Positions 55,511 to 64,000 of a stretch of 64,000 bases of DNA are shown piece after piece. The stretch comes from Oscillospiraceae bacterium. Lineage in GTDB: Bacteria > Bacillota > Clostridia > Oscillospirales > Oscillospiraceae. The notes beneath the pieces were generated by a model. It was not told the DNA's origin. It saw only the letters and a list, made by a program, of their open reading frames with translations, and did not search any database. Location of the stretch: assembly GCA_015068455.1 (NCBI GenBank), contig SVKO01000003.1:248001-312000 (forward strand), given 5' to 3'. Every line of letters starts with the position of its first letter. Position 1 is the stretch's first letter. Made by a program: the position numbers and the translations under genes.

Positions 55511-56842
55511 ATGCGCGTAGGCTTTATCTCCCTTGGCTGCGCGAAGAATCAGGTGGACTGCGAGCAGATGATGTATCGCATGCGCGAGGCGGGCCACGAG
55601 GTCCTGGCAGACCCCGACGGCGCGGATCTCGTGGTCATCAACACCTGCGGCTTCATTGACGCGGCCAAGAGCGAAGCGATTGACCATATCATCGCCATGG
55701 GCGAATTGAAGCGGGCCGGACGGATCGGGAAGATCCTGGTCACCGGCTGTCTGGCCCAGCGATATCAGGAAGAAATACTCAGAGAAATGCCCGAGGTGGA
55801 CGGCGTGCTGGGCACGGGCAGTTATTTTGACATTGCGTCCGCGGCCCGGCAGGTGATGGAGGGGCAGACGGTGTCGGAATTCGGCGACATCGACGCCCCC
55901 GTGCCCGAGACAGGGCGCATCCTCACCACCCCCGCCCACTACGCTTTCTTAAAAATCGCCGAGGGCTGCTCCAACCGCTGCGCCTTCTGCGTGATCCCCC
56001 AGCTCCGGGGCCGCTACCGCAGCCGGCCCATGGACGAGGTGCTCTGCGAGGCCAGGACCCTGGCGGCGGAAGGGGTAAAGGAGCTCATCGTGGTGGCCCA
56101 GGATACCACGCTCTACGGCGTGGATCTGCCGGGGCACCGGAAGCTGCTGCCGGAGCTGCTTCGACAGCTGTGCCGCATCGAGGGCGTCCACTGGGTCCGG
56201 GTACATTATCTCTACCCCGAGTCCATCACGCCGGAGCTGCTGGACGTGTTCGCCGGGGAACCCAAATTGGTGAACTATCTGGATATCCCCATCCAGCATG
56301 TAAACGACGGCATCCTCAAGGCCATGCGCCGCCGGGGCACCCGGGCGTACCTGGAGGATCTGTTCCGGACGATCCGGGCAAAGCTGCCCGACGCCGTGAT
56401 CCGCACGAGTCTCATTGCCGGCCTGCCCGGCGAGGGCGAGGCGGAATTCGAGGAGCTGTGCGATTTCCTGCGGGAATTCCGGCTGGAGCGGGTGGGCGTG
56501 TTCGTCTACTCCCCGGAGGAGGGGACCCCCGCCGCCGAAATGCCGCGGCCCGACGAGGCCGTTGCCGTGCGCCGCACCGACATCGTCACGGAGCTGCAGT
56601 CGCGCATCATGGATGCGTATCAGGCGGGACTGATCGGCAAGACCATGGAGATCCTCTCCGAGGGCTGCGACCCCGAACGGGACCTCTATTTCGGCCGCAG
56701 CTACGCCGACTCACCGGAAATCGACGGAAAAGTCTGGTTTACCAGTGAAAACGTCGTAAAAACCGGCAGCTTTGTGCCGGTCAGAATAGAAAAATCAATC
56801 GACGGTGAACTGTATGGCGCCGCCGCAAGGGAGGAAGAATAA
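55511..56842 (+). CDS. rimO: ribosomal protein uS12 methylthiotransferase RimO
   Basis: A 443-residue radical-SAM methylthiotransferase. N-terminal UPF0004 domain has Cys in SLGCAKNQVD, VINTCGFI and VTGCLAQRY for the auxiliary cluster. The radical-SAM motif is EGCSNRCAFCVIP. A C-terminal TRAM domain ends the protein. SLGCAKNQVDCEQMM and QDTTLYGVDLPG favour RimO over MiaB. It starts directly after the recX stop, GGAGG upstream, and precedes pgsA by 2 bp, a common Bacillota order. Confidence 0.95.
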   Translation: MRVGFISLGCAKNQVDCEQMMYRMREAGHEVLADPDGADLVVINTCGFIDAAKSEAIDHIIAMGELKRAGRIGKILVTGCLAQRYQEEILREMPEVDGVLGTGSYFDIASAARQVMEGQTVSEFGDIDAPVPETGRILTTPAHYAFLKIAEGCSNRCAFCVIPQLRGRYRSRPMDEVLCEARTLAAEGVKELIVVAQDTTLYGVDLPGHRKLLPELLRQLCRIEGVHWVRVHYLYPESITPELLDVFAGEPKLVNYLDIPIQHVNDGILKAMRRRGTRAYLEDLFRTIRAKLPDAVIRTSLIAGLPGEGEAEFEELCDFLREFRLERVGVFVYSPEEGTPAAEMPRPDEAVAVRRTDIVTELQSRIMDAYQAGLIGKTMEILSEGCDPERDLYFGRSYADSPEIDGKVWFTSENVVKTGSFVPVRIEKSIDGELYGAAAREEE

Positions 56843-56844
56843 TC

Positions 56845-57384
56845 ATGACAACTGCAAGTAAAATCACATTGGTTCGCGTGATCCTTATCCCCGTGTTCAT
56901 GCTGTTTTTGTACCTGAGCAAGACAGTCGACGCCCTCAAGTGGGTTGCCCTGGCCGTGTTCATCATCGCCAGCCTGACGGATTTTGTGGACGGCAAGATC
57001 GCCCGTTCCCGCAACCAGGTTTCTGATTTCGGCAAATTCCTCGATCCTTTGGCGGACAAGCTGCTGGTGATCTCCGCCATGACCATCTTCTGCGAGTGGG
57101 GCATCTTCCCCGCCTGGGCGCTGATGATCGTGCTGACCCGTGAATTCGCCGTGACCGGCCTGCGCCTGGTCGCCGTGGGCAACGGCCGCGTCATCGCCGC
57201 CGGCATGTCCGGCAAGATCAAGACCTTCGCCACCATGGTGGGTCTGTGCTTCATGATCGTGTTCTACCAGTGGAAGTGGCTGGACTGGATCGTGATCGCC
57301 GTCATCGTCGTCACTACCCTCTATTCCGGCGTCGAGTACTTCGTGCAGAACTGGGATGTGCTGAACCTCAAGAAGAAGGATTGA
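56845..57384 (+). CDS. pgsA: CDP-diacylglycerol-glycerol-3-phosphate 3-phosphatidyltransferase
   Basis: A 179-residue integral membrane enzyme of phosphatidylglycerol synthesis. The CDP-alcohol phosphotransferase motif is complete: FVDGKIARSRNQVSDFGKFL followed by DPLADK. Four to six membrane helices are visible. The ATG has GGAGG upstream, 2 bp after rimO. Product: phosphatidylglycerophosphate. It is the last gene before the cysS T-box. Confidence 0.95.
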   Translation: MTTASKITLVRVILIPVFMLFLYLSKTVDALKWVALAVFIIASLTDFVDGKIARSRNQVSDFGKFLDPLADKLLVISAMTIFCEWGIFPAWALMIVLTREFAVTGLRLVAVGNGRVIAAGMSGKIKTFATMVGLCFMIVFYQWKWLDWIVIAVIVVTTLYSGVEYFVQNWDVLNLKKKD

Positions 57385-57409
57385 CTTGCCCCCTTCTTCA
57401 TGCTACTAT
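57381..57409 (+). promoter_or_regulatory. predicted sigma-A promoter of cysS
   Basis: TTGACT, 17-bp spacer, TACTAT, just beyond the pgsA stop and upstream of the T-box leader. Confidence 0.75.
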
Positions 57410-57415
57410 AGTTCC

Positions 57416-57640
57416 AACTGAATATCGCGTGGATCGGAAAGAGTAACAGTGCTGCACCGGCAGCAGAGAGGATGCGCCATGGCTGAAAGCGCGTCCGGCC
57501 GGGGCGCTGCGAAGTGCGTCCGGGAGCGAGGGAGAGATCCCCGCAGGCGGCTGCGTCAGTGCCGAAAGGGAGCCTGGGCTCCGAAACGAGAGTGGAACCG
57601 CGTGCATTTTGCCCGCCTCTTGCATGCAAGGGGCGGGTTT
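57416..57640 (+). ncRNA. T-box leader RNA upstream of cysS
   Basis: The leader has the T-box core GAGAGTGGAACCGCG at 57588-57602 and a terminator hairpin with arms CCCGCC/GGCGGG (57612-57637) followed by TTTTCATTT. The 5' part folds into long GC-rich stems. A TGC (Cys) at 57515-57517, in GAAGTGCGTCC, is a candidate specifier codon. It should sense uncharged tRNA-Cys and let cysS be read when cysteine charging falls. Confidence 0.85.
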
Positions 57641-57660
57641 TCATTTAAAGGAGAATCGCC

Positions 57661-59106
57661 ATGTATCTGTATAATTCCGCAACCAGAAAAAAGGAACTGT
57701 TCGTTCCCAACAACCCCGATATCGTCAAGATGTACACCTGCGGCCCGACGGTCTATCACTTTGCCCACATCGGCAATCTGCGCAGCTACATCATGGAGGA
57801 CGTGCTGGAAAAGGCCCTGCGCTATGAAGGCTACAACGTCAAGCGCGTCATGAATATCACCGACGTGGGCCATCTGTCCTCCGACGCCGACACCGGCGAG
57901 GACAAGATGCTCAAGGGCGCCCGCCGGGAGCATAAAACCGTCATGGAGATCGCCGCCTACTACACCGACGCCTTCTTTGACGACTGCAAAAAGCTCAACA
58001 TCAAGCGGCCCGACGTGGTGGAGCCCGCCACCAACTGCATCGACGAGTATATCAAGATCGTCTCCACCCTGATCGAAAAGGGCTACGCCTACCTGGCCGG
58101 CGGCAACGTCTACTTCGACACCTCCAAGCTCGAGCGCTACTACATCTTCAACGAACACAACGAAGAAGATCTGGCTGTGGGCGTCCGCGAGGGCGTGGAG
58201 GAGGACACCAACAAGCGCAACAAGAACGACTTCGTCCTCTGGTTCACCAAGTCCAAGTTCGAGGATCAGGCCCTCAAGTGGGAATCCCCCTGGGGCGTGG
58301 GCTATCCCGGCTGGCACATCGAGTGCTCCGGCATCAGCATGAAGCATCTGGGCGAGGATCTGGATATCCACTGCGGCGGCATCGACAACGCCTTCCCCCA
58401 CCACACCAACGAGATCGCCCAGTCCGAGTCCTACCTGGGCCATAAGTGGTGCAATTTCTGGTTCCATGTGCTGCATCTGAATACCAACAGCGGCAAGATG
58501 TCCAAGTCCTCCGGCGAATTCCTCACGGTATCCCTGCTGGAGTCCAAGGGCTATGATCCGCTGGTCTACCGCCTGTTCTGCCTGCAGAGCCACTATCGCA
58601 AGAATCTGGTGTTCACCTACGAAAACCTGGACAACGCCGCCAAGACCTACGGCAAGCTCATCGGCCGCATCGCGGCCCTGGACTTTGACGACAAGGCCCC
58701 CGTGGACGAGGCCGCCCTTGCCGCTCTCAAGGAGAAGTTCAAAAAGGCTCTGGACAGCGACATCAACACCTCCCTGGCCATTACCGCGGTCTATGACGCC
58801 CTCAAGGCCGATACCAACGACGCCACCAAGCTGGCCGCCATCGCGGACTTCGACTATGTGCTGTCCCTGGATCTGATCGAGAAGGCCAAGGCCCAGAAGG
58901 CGAAGGAGGCCGCCACGGTGAAGACCGTGGGCGAGATCGTCATCGAGGGCGAGGGCGATCCCGAGATCGACGCCATCGTCAAGGCGCGCGCCGAGGCCAA
59001 GAAGGCCAGGAACTGGCCGGAGGCCGACCGCATCCGCGACGAGCTCAAGGCCCGGGGCATCGAGGTCATCGATACGGCCCAGGGCGCCAAGTGGAAGAGA
59101 ATTTGA
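57661..59106 (+). CDS. cysS: cysteine-tRNA ligase
   Basis: A 481-residue class I synthetase. HIGH motif is FAHIGNLRSY, preceded by YTCGPTVY with a zinc Cys; the zinc site continues at WHIECSGIS and HHTNE. KMSKS is NSGKMSKSSGEF. The C-terminal anticodon-binding domain ends ARNWPEADRIRDELKARGIE. Length is normal. AAAGGAG is 7 bp before the ATG. It is controlled by the T-box leader upstream. polA follows 22 bp later. Confidence 0.97.
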   Translation: MYLYNSATRKKELFVPNNPDIVKMYTCGPTVYHFAHIGNLRSYIMEDVLEKALRYEGYNVKRVMNITDVGHLSSDADTGEDKMLKGARREHKTVMEIAAYYTDAFFDDCKKLNIKRPDVVEPATNCIDEYIKIVSTLIEKGYAYLAGGNVYFDTSKLERYYIFNEHNEEDLAVGVREGVEEDTNKRNKNDFVLWFTKSKFEDQALKWESPWGVGYPGWHIECSGISMKHLGEDLDIHCGGIDNAFPHHTNEIAQSESYLGHKWCNFWFHVLHLNTNSGKMSKSSGEFLTVSLLESKGYDPLVYRLFCLQSHYRKNLVFTYENLDNAAKTYGKLIGRIAALDFDDKAPVDEAALAALKEKFKKALDSDINTSLAITAVYDALKADTNDATKLAAIADFDYVLSLDLIEKAKAQKAKEAATVKTVGEIVIEGEGDPEIDAIVKARAEAKKARNWPEADRIRDELKARGIEVIDTAQGAKWKRI

Positions 59107-59128
59107 TTATTTCACCGGAGGCAACGCC

Positions 59129-61651
59129 ATGAAGCTGATGATCCTCGACGGCAACAGCATCATCAACCGCGCCTTTTTCGGCGTGCGTCCCCTGACCACC
59201 CGGGAGGGGCTCTATACCCACGCCATTTTCGGATTTCTGAATATCATGCAGCGGCTGGAAAACGAGGAGGCTCCTGACGCCCTGTGCGTGGCCTTCGACC
59301 TCCACGGCCCCACCTTCCGCCATGAGATGTACGACCAGTACAAGGCCACCCGCCACGGCATGCCGGACGAGCTGGCCCAGCAGATGCCCGTGATGAAGGA
59401 CGTGCTGCGGGCCATGAATATCCCCATCTTCGCCTGCCAGGGCTGGGAGGCGGACGACGTCATCGGCACGGTGGGGAAGAAATGCGCAGCCGCCGGATGG
59501 GACTGCGTCATTGCCACCGGCGACCGGGACAGCCTGCAGCTCATCGACGATCACGTCAACGTCCGGCTCATCACCTCCAAGGGCGAGGAGCTCATCGATG
59601 AGGAGGCCTTCCGCGCACAGTACGGCTTCGAGCCCATCCGCCTCATCGACCTCAAGGGTCTCATGGGCGACAGCTCGGACAACATCCCCGGTGTGGCGGG
59701 GGTGGGCCCCAAGACAGCCACCCAGCTTCTTCTGGACTTCGGCACCCTGGAGGGCGTGTACGAGCATCTGGACGACAAGTCCATCCGGCCCAAGCTCCGC
59801 GAGAAGCTGGAGGCGGGGAAGGACATGGCCTTTTTGTCCTATGACCTGGCCACCATCCGCTGTGACGCGCCCATCGAATTTGCCCCGGAGGACTGCCTGC
59901 GCAAGGGCGTGCAGGGGAAGCAGCTCTACGACCTGTTCGTGAAGCTGGAGTTCACCCGCCTCATCGACCGCTACGGCCTGCGCGGCTGCGCCTTTGAAAA
60001 CGACTGCGCCGTTGAGACCGCTTCAGAGGAGCAGATGAACACGCTGGAGGCTCTGCCCCCGGCGGAGACCGCCTGCGCTCTGTGGATCGGGGACGGGGAG
60101 ATCGCCCTGGCCTGCGAAGCGGGCGTGATCTGCGTGCCGATTTCCGAAAACAAGGATTATTTCGCCGCGCTGTTCGGCGGGAACACCCCGAAAACCGTGT
60201 GCGATCTTAAAAATTTCTGCCATACCCTGAACGCTTTGGATCTGCCCTTCGGAGAGGGCTTCTTCGATGCGGCCCTGGCGGGCTATGTGCTCGACCCCAC
60301 CACGGGGGACTACAGCCTGGACAAGCTGGCCCTGCAGTATCTTTCCCGGGAGCTGCAGGACGATCCCGCCGCAAAGGCCTTCGCCCTGTGGCAGCTGCGC
60401 CCGATCCTGGAGGAAAAGCTCTTCGCCCTGGATCTGGACAGGGTCTACTACGACATTGACCTGCCCCTGTGCCGCGTGCTCGCGTCCATGGAGGACGCCG
60501 GCGTGGCGGTGGACAGACAGGCGCTGACAGACTTCGGAAACATGCTGACGGAGCGCATCGACGCCTGTCAGGCGGCCATATACGCCGATGCGGGCGAGGA
60601 ATTCAACATCAATTCCACCAAAAAACTGGGGGAAATTTTGTTCGAAAAGCTGGAGCTGCCCCCGGTCAAAAAGACCAAGACCGGCTACTCCACCAATGCC
60701 GAGGTGCTGGAAAAGCTCCGGGGCCGCCATCCCATCGTGGAGCGGGTCATGGAGTACCGGATGCTCACGAAGCTCCGCTCCACCTATGCCGAGGGTCTGC
60801 TGAAGGTCATTGCGCCCGACGGACGCATCCACACCAGCCTGCAGAATATGGTCACCGCCACGGGCAGACTCAGCTCCACGGAACCGAACCTGCAGAATAT
60901 CCCCGTGCGCACGGAGCTGGGCAGCGAGATCCGCAGGATGTTCGTCGCCCGGCCCGGCTGGGTGCTGGTGGACGCGGACTACAGCCAGATCGAGCTGCGG
61001 GTCCTGGCCCACATCGCCGACGACGCCAACATGCGCGCGGCCTTCCTGTCCGGCGAGGACTTCCACCGGGTCACCGCGTCCCAGGTCTTCGGCGTTCCCC
61101 TGGACGAGGTCACTCCCGCCATGCGCCGCAGCGCCAAGGCGGTGAATTTCGGCATCGTCTACGGCATCTCCAAGTGGTCCCTGTCCGAGGACCTGGGCGT
61201 GAGCGTCTGGGAGGCCGAGGACTATATCAACAATTACCTTGCCCGGTTCGCCGGCGTGCGGCGCTATATGCACGACGTGGTGGAGGGCGCGAAGCGCGAC
61301 GGCTATGTGACCACCATCTTCGGCCGCCGCAGAAACATCCCCGAGCTCAAGAGCTCGAATTTCAACGTCCGCGCGGGCGCCGAGCGGGTTGCCCTCAACA
61401 CCCCCGTGCAGGGCAGCGCCGCGGACATCATCAAGCTGGCCATGCTCCGGGTCTATGACGCCCTGGCGCGGGAGGCCCTGCAGGCACAGCTGGTGCTGCA
61501 GGTGCACGACGAGCTGATCGTGGAGTGCCCGCCCTGGGAGGCGGAACTGGTGCGCAGCATCGTCACCCGCGAGATGGAGCACGCGGCGGAGCTCTCTCTG
61601 CCCCTGGTGGCCGAGGCCAAGCAGGGCGCGAGCTGGTACGAGGCGAAGTGA
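59129..61651 (+). CDS. polA: DNA polymerase I
   Basis: An 840-residue polymerase with an active-looking 5'-3' nuclease (LDGNSIINRAFFGV, ATGDRDSLQLI, GDSSDNIPGVAGVGPKTA), a middle domain that has lost the DEDD 3'-5' exonuclease residues, as in Bacillus enzymes, and a complete polymerase core (VDADYSQIELRVLAH, RRSAKAVNFGIVYGIS, QVHDELIVECP). The O-helix retains Lys, Phe and Tyr. GGAGG precedes the ATG. The stop shares one base with the rimI start. Confidence 0.96.
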   Translation: MKLMILDGNSIINRAFFGVRPLTTREGLYTHAIFGFLNIMQRLENEEAPDALCVAFDLHGPTFRHEMYDQYKATRHGMPDELAQQMPVMKDVLRAMNIPIFACQGWEADDVIGTVGKKCAAAGWDCVIATGDRDSLQLIDDHVNVRLITSKGEELIDEEAFRAQYGFEPIRLIDLKGLMGDSSDNIPGVAGVGPKTATQLLLDFGTLEGVYEHLDDKSIRPKLREKLEAGKDMAFLSYDLATIRCDAPIEFAPEDCLRKGVQGKQLYDLFVKLEFTRLIDRYGLRGCAFENDCAVETASEEQMNTLEALPPAETACALWIGDGEIALACEAGVICVPISENKDYFAALFGGNTPKTVCDLKNFCHTLNALDLPFGEGFFDAALAGYVLDPTTGDYSLDKLALQYLSRELQDDPAAKAFALWQLRPILEEKLFALDLDRVYYDIDLPLCRVLASMEDAGVAVDRQALTDFGNMLTERIDACQAAIYADAGEEFNINSTKKLGEILFEKLELPPVKKTKTGYSTNAEVLEKLRGRHPIVERVMEYRMLTKLRSTYAEGLLKVIAPDGRIHTSLQNMVTATGRLSSTEPNLQNIPVRTELGSEIRRMFVARPGWVLVDADYSQIELRVLAHIADDANMRAAFLSGEDFHRVTASQVFGVPLDEVTPAMRRSAKAVNFGIVYGISKWSLSEDLGVSVWEAEDYINNYLARFAGVRRYMHDVVEGAKRDGYVTTIFGRRRNIPELKSSNFNVRAGAERVALNTPVQGSAADIIKLAMLRVYDALAREALQAQLVLQVHDELIVECPPWEAELVRSIVTREMEHAAELSLPLVAEAKQGASWYEAK

Positions 61652-62082
61652 TGAAGATCGTACCGATGGAGCGCGCCCATGTGGCGCAGATCGCGCAGCT
61701 GGAGCGGGAGAATTTTTCCGCACCCTGGGACGAAGCCTCCCTGCTGCATGAGCTGGAAAATCCCCTCAGCCTTTGGCTGACGGCCCTGGACGGGGACACC
61801 GTCGCGGGCTACATCGGCAGCCAGAGCGTGCTGGGGGAGAGCGATATGATGAATCTGGCCGTGGCCCCCGCTTATCGGCGGCAGGGCGTCGGCAGAGCCC
61901 TGGTGGAGCGGCTGCTCTGGGAGCTGGCGGAGGATAACCACTGCCTGACCCTGGAGGTGCGCGCCTCCAATGAAGCGGCCATTGCGCTGTATGAGGAGCT
62001 GGGCTTCCGCCAGGCGGGCAGAAGGCCCAGATACTATCAACATCCCCCGGAGGATGCCCTCATCCTCCGAAAGGACTGGTGA
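61651..62082 (+). CDS. rimI: ribosomal-protein-alanine N-acetyltransferase (RimI-like)
   Basis: A 143-residue GNAT protein. NLAVAPAYRRQGVGRALVER binds acetyl-CoA and VRASNEAAIALYEELGFRQAG is the RimI-type end. The start TGATG overlaps polA. It lies 2 bp before tsaD, in the standard order rimI-tsaD, although tsaB, which usually precedes rimI, is not in the window. N-terminal acetylation of S18 is the family role; the true target may be wider. Confidence 0.9.
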   Translation: MKIVPMERAHVAQIAQLERENFSAPWDEASLLHELENPLSLWLTALDGDTVAGYIGSQSVLGESDMMNLAVAPAYRRQGVGRALVERLLWELAEDNHCLTLEVRASNEAAIALYEELGFRQAGRRPRYYQHPPEDALILRKDW

Positions 62083-62084
62083 AC

Positions 62085-63101
62085 ATGTTAATTCTTGCGG
62101 TGGAATCCTCCTGCGACGAGACCGCCGTCGCCCTGGTGCGCGACGGGCGGGAGGTGCTGACCGACTGTATCAGCTCCCAGGTGGAGCTGCACCGGATCTA
62201 CGGCGGCGTGGTGCCGGAGATCGCCTCGCGCAAGCACATCGAGTGCATCTACGCCCTGGCCGACCAGGCCCTGGCGCGGGCAGGGGTGACCCGGCAGGAG
62301 ATCGACGCCGTGGCCGTCACCTATGCCCCGGGCCTCATCGGCGCGGTGCTGGTGGGGGTCAACTTCGCCAAGGCCGCTGCCCTGCGCCTGGGCGTGCCCT
62401 TGATCCCGGTGCATCATATCCGCGGCCACATCGCCGCCAACTATCTGGCCTTCCCCGAGCTGGAGCCGCCCTTTTTGTGCCTGGTGGTCTCCGGCGGGCA
62501 CACCATGATCCTGGCGGTGGAGGACTATACCCGCATGCGCATCCTGGGCGGCACCCGGGACGATGCGGCGGGGGAGTGCTTCGACAAGGTGGCGCGGGTG
62601 CTGGGCATGCCCTATCCCGGCGGCGCGGCCCTGGACCGCACGGCCCGGCAGGGCGTCGAGGGGCGCTATGACCTGCCCCGGGCCAAGCTCTCGGGCAACC
62701 CCCTGGATATGTCCTTCTCCGGCCTCAAGACGGCTGCCCTGAACCTCATCCATCACGCAGGGCAGGTGGGCGAGGCGCTGAACATTCCCGATCTGTGCGC
62801 GGATTTCTCCCGGGCGGTGAGCGATACCCTGGTGCCGCGTACCATGCAGGCCCTGCGCGATACCGGCTACAAAAAGCTCGCCATCGCCGGCGGCGTGGCG
62901 GCCAACTCCCGCATCCGGGCGGATTTTGCCGCAGCGGCGGCGGAGGCCGGCGCGGCGCTCTATATCCCGCCCCTTTCCCTGTGCGGAGACAACGCCGCCA
63001 TGATCGGCGCCCAGGGCTATTACGAATATCTGGCGGGCAACACCGCCGGCCAGGACCTGAACGCCTTCGCCACGAAAACATTAGAGGGAGAAGCGGTATA
63101 A
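62085..63101 (+). CDS. tsaD: tRNA N6-adenosine threonylcarbamoyltransferase TsaD
   Basis: A 338-residue universal protein that transfers threonylcarbamoyl to A37 of tRNAs reading ANN. AVESSCDETAVALV and the metal ligands HHIRGHIAAN, plus GGTRDDAAGECFDKVARVLG and GGVAANSRIRADF, are complete. ATG 62085 has AAAGGA 9 bp upstream; an in-frame GTG 6 bp earlier is less well placed. A terminator follows 11 bp after the stop. Confidence 0.97.
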   Translation: MLILAVESSCDETAVALVRDGREVLTDCISSQVELHRIYGGVVPEIASRKHIECIYALADQALARAGVTRQEIDAVAVTYAPGLIGAVLVGVNFAKAAALRLGVPLIPVHHIRGHIAANYLAFPELEPPFLCLVVSGGHTMILAVEDYTRMRILGGTRDDAAGECFDKVARVLGMPYPGGAALDRTARQGVEGRYDLPRAKLSGNPLDMSFSGLKTAALNLIHHAGQVGEALNIPDLCADFSRAVSDTLVPRTMQALRDTGYKKLAIAGGVAANSRIRADFAAAAAEAGAALYIPPLSLCGDNAAMIGAQGYYEYLAGNTAGQDLNAFATKTLEGEAV

Positions 63102-63111
63102 AAATAAAAAA

Positions 63112-63154
63112 GACGCATGGCCCCGGGAACCGGAGTCATGCGTTGTTTTTTTAT
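63112..63154 (+). terminator. Rho-independent terminator after tsaD
   Basis: Outer stem ACGCATG/CATGCGT with an inner CCGG/CCGG pairing, then TTGTTTTTTTAT. It ends the long plus-strand run. Confidence 0.85.
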
Positions 63155-63188
63155 GGAAGGCGATCAATCAGATCGCGGACCGGGCAAC

Positions 63189-63425
63189 TCAGGCGACGTG
63201 GCGGCTGTAGAAATCCATCATCACCATCTCGTCGGCGTAGTTGGAGGCGAACAGTTCCATAGTGTCTGCATCGTCTCTGGTCAGCCGGTCGAGTCCCTGA
63301 CGGAGCTCCCGATCCGACTTCAGATCATAGTGCTCGCCGCCGGGGCCGATGAGCCATACGGTCTTGCTGCATTTGTTCAGCGCAGCACGGAAGGCTTCCA
63401 TATCCTGCGGTGTTCTGATTTTCAT
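63189..63425 (-). CDS. small conserved-looking protein of unknown function
   Basis: A 78-residue cytoplasmic protein: MKIRTPQDMEAFRAALNKCS, then TVWLIGPGGEHYDLKSDREL and DTMELFASNYADEM. The mix of a helix, a beta-hairpin and a second helix suggests a compact fold. GGAGCG lies 8 bp before the ATG. A possible promoter (TTTCGC-N17-TATAAT) lies upstream at 63460-63488 on the minus strand. I recognise similar short proteins in gut Clostridia only vaguely and cannot assign a function. Confidence 0.7.
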   Translation of the reverse strand: MKIRTPQDMEAFRAALNKCSKTVWLIGPGGEHYDLKSDRELRQGLDRLTRDDADTMELFASNYADEMVMMDFYSRHVA

Positions 63426-63459
63426 AATGGTTCGCTCCTTTCATAGGTTTTACGGCTAT

Positions 63460-63488
63460 ATTATAGCAGTGAAAACGTTGGAGCGAAA
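63460..63488 (-). promoter_or_regulatory. possible promoter of the 78-residue protein gene
   Basis: Minus strand: TTTCGC, 17-bp spacer, TATAAT. Also in the gap before the AraC gene, GCGATTATT/AATAATCGC (about 63554-63588) forms a hairpin that may end the AraC transcript. Confidence 0.4.
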
Positions 63489-63598
63489 GCGATTTATGGA
63501 CGAAAAATATTATAATAGGGCCGGGCTGTTCGGGCGCTGAGAAGGGATATCCGGCGATTATTGGGAATTAATTGCCGAATAATCGCAAAATCGGGCCA

Positions 63599-64000
63599 TT
63601 ATCGATTTTGGGCGCGAAATTCCCGGGGCGTGAGGCCCGTGGCCCCGCGGAACACCTTGCCGAAATAGCTGGCGGAAGAAAAGCCGCACGCCTCGCTGAT
63701 CTCCAGCACACCCTTTCCGGTCCGGAGCAGCATGTCCGCCGCCATACGCAGGCGGCAGGCGTTCAGATATTCGTTGGGCGTGGAGTCGATGCAGCGGCGG
63801 AAGCAACGGGTGCACTCCCGGCGGCTGATGTTGGCGGAAGCGGCGATTTGGTCCAGGGTCAGGCGCTCGGCGCAGTTTTCCTGGATATAGTCCATCATGG
63901 CCTTGATGCGCTCGGTATCGGCGTTGGAGCGCTGCGGCATACTGGCGCGGACCTCGGCGCTGTCGTTCAGCATCCCGCGCCAGAAGGTGCACAGCTCCGT
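63599..64000 (-). CDS. AraC family transcriptional regulator, 5' end outside window
   Basis: The last 133 residues of a regulator; the frame is open to the window edge, so the N-terminal ligand-sensing domain is missing from view. Two helix-turn-helix motifs are present: LTLDQIAASANISRRECTRCF and VLEISEACGFSSASYFGKVF, followed by the AraC signature end TGLTPREFRAQN. The ATG at 63971-63973 is unlikely to be the real start because coding-like sequence continues upstream (TELCTFWRG). Target and ligand unknown. Confidence 0.9.
   Translation of the reverse strand, partial: TELCTFWRGMLNDSAEVRASMPQRSNADTERIKAMMDYIQENCAERLTLDQIAASANISRRECTRCFRRCIDSTPNEYLNACRLRMAADMLLRTGKGVLEISEACGFSSASYFGKVFRGATGLTPREFRAQNR

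Overview
The window reads as a GC-rich chromosome segment from an anaerobic, spore-forming member of the Bacillota (class Clostridia). The main evidence is a complete spoIIAA-spoIIAB-sigF operon, a YunB-like sporulation protein, HPr kinase, WhiA, an OmpR/histidine-kinase pair in a Gram-positive gene context, a cysS T-box leader, desulfoferrodoxin, several lipoproteins with standard lipoboxes, and strong Shine-Dalgarno sites. I cannot name the genus. No rRNA, tRNA, CRISPR array, prophage or transposase was seen; nearly everything is housekeeping, with a few accessory insertions.

Region by region. Bases 1-4030 (minus) hold a cell-surface acylation cassette: FkbH-like HAD protein, acyl carrier protein, MBOAT acyltransferase and the start of an SGNH/DltD-like protein cut by the window edge. 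Bases 4055-7410 (minus) hold a GNAT protein, dCMP deaminase, cytidine deaminase, phosphopentomutase and desulfoferrodoxin. Divergent from these, 7627-11328 (plus) encodes a nucleoside-type ABC transporter (one double ATPase, two permeases) with no binding protein in view. Bases 11498-19335 (plus) carry a lipoprotein, the spoIIA operon, pcrA, yunB and ligA. Bases 19538-28081 (minus) contain a pyrimidine/carbamoyl-phosphate locus: carA, a carB-dapF fusion, an inserted membrane-protein gene, pyrF and a phosphatase-acetyltransferase fusion. Bases 28290-29975 are an AT-rich island with a lipoprotein and a small Xre-type regulator. Bases 30049-37897 are mostly minus-strand genes (YebC, Nif3-like, TrmK, DUF1858, EamA transporter, metallo-hydrolase, RluA) with two small plus-strand genes between them. 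Bases 38043-41200 (plus) carry yceD-rpmF and der-gpsA. A repeat-rich gap and rpmB follow. Bases 42067-63101 (plus) form a long housekeeping run: hprK, murB, whiA, dnaE, a lipoprotein with a two-component system, a YqhQ-like protein, prmC, recA, recX, rimO, pgsA, cysS, polA, rimI, tsaD. The window ends with a small unknown gene and a truncated AraC-type regulator.

The most surprising content is in the carbamoyl-phosphate/pyrimidine locus. CarA lacks both the nucleophilic Cys (Gly245) and the His (Thr327) of the glutaminase triad. CarB is fused in frame to a diaminopimelate epimerase domain whose first catalytic Cys is Ala (Ala1138). PyrF has lost the Lys and second Asp of the DxKxxD catalytic motif. 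The carA promoter carries an ARG-box-like operator. Together these suggest ammonia-dependent carbamoyl phosphate synthesis and altered or lost function of two neighbouring enzymes, while nucleoside uptake and salvage genes sit elsewhere in the window. The second notable system is the FkbH-ACP-MBOAT-SGNH cassette, which could put a glycerate-derived or other small acyl group on a surface polymer.
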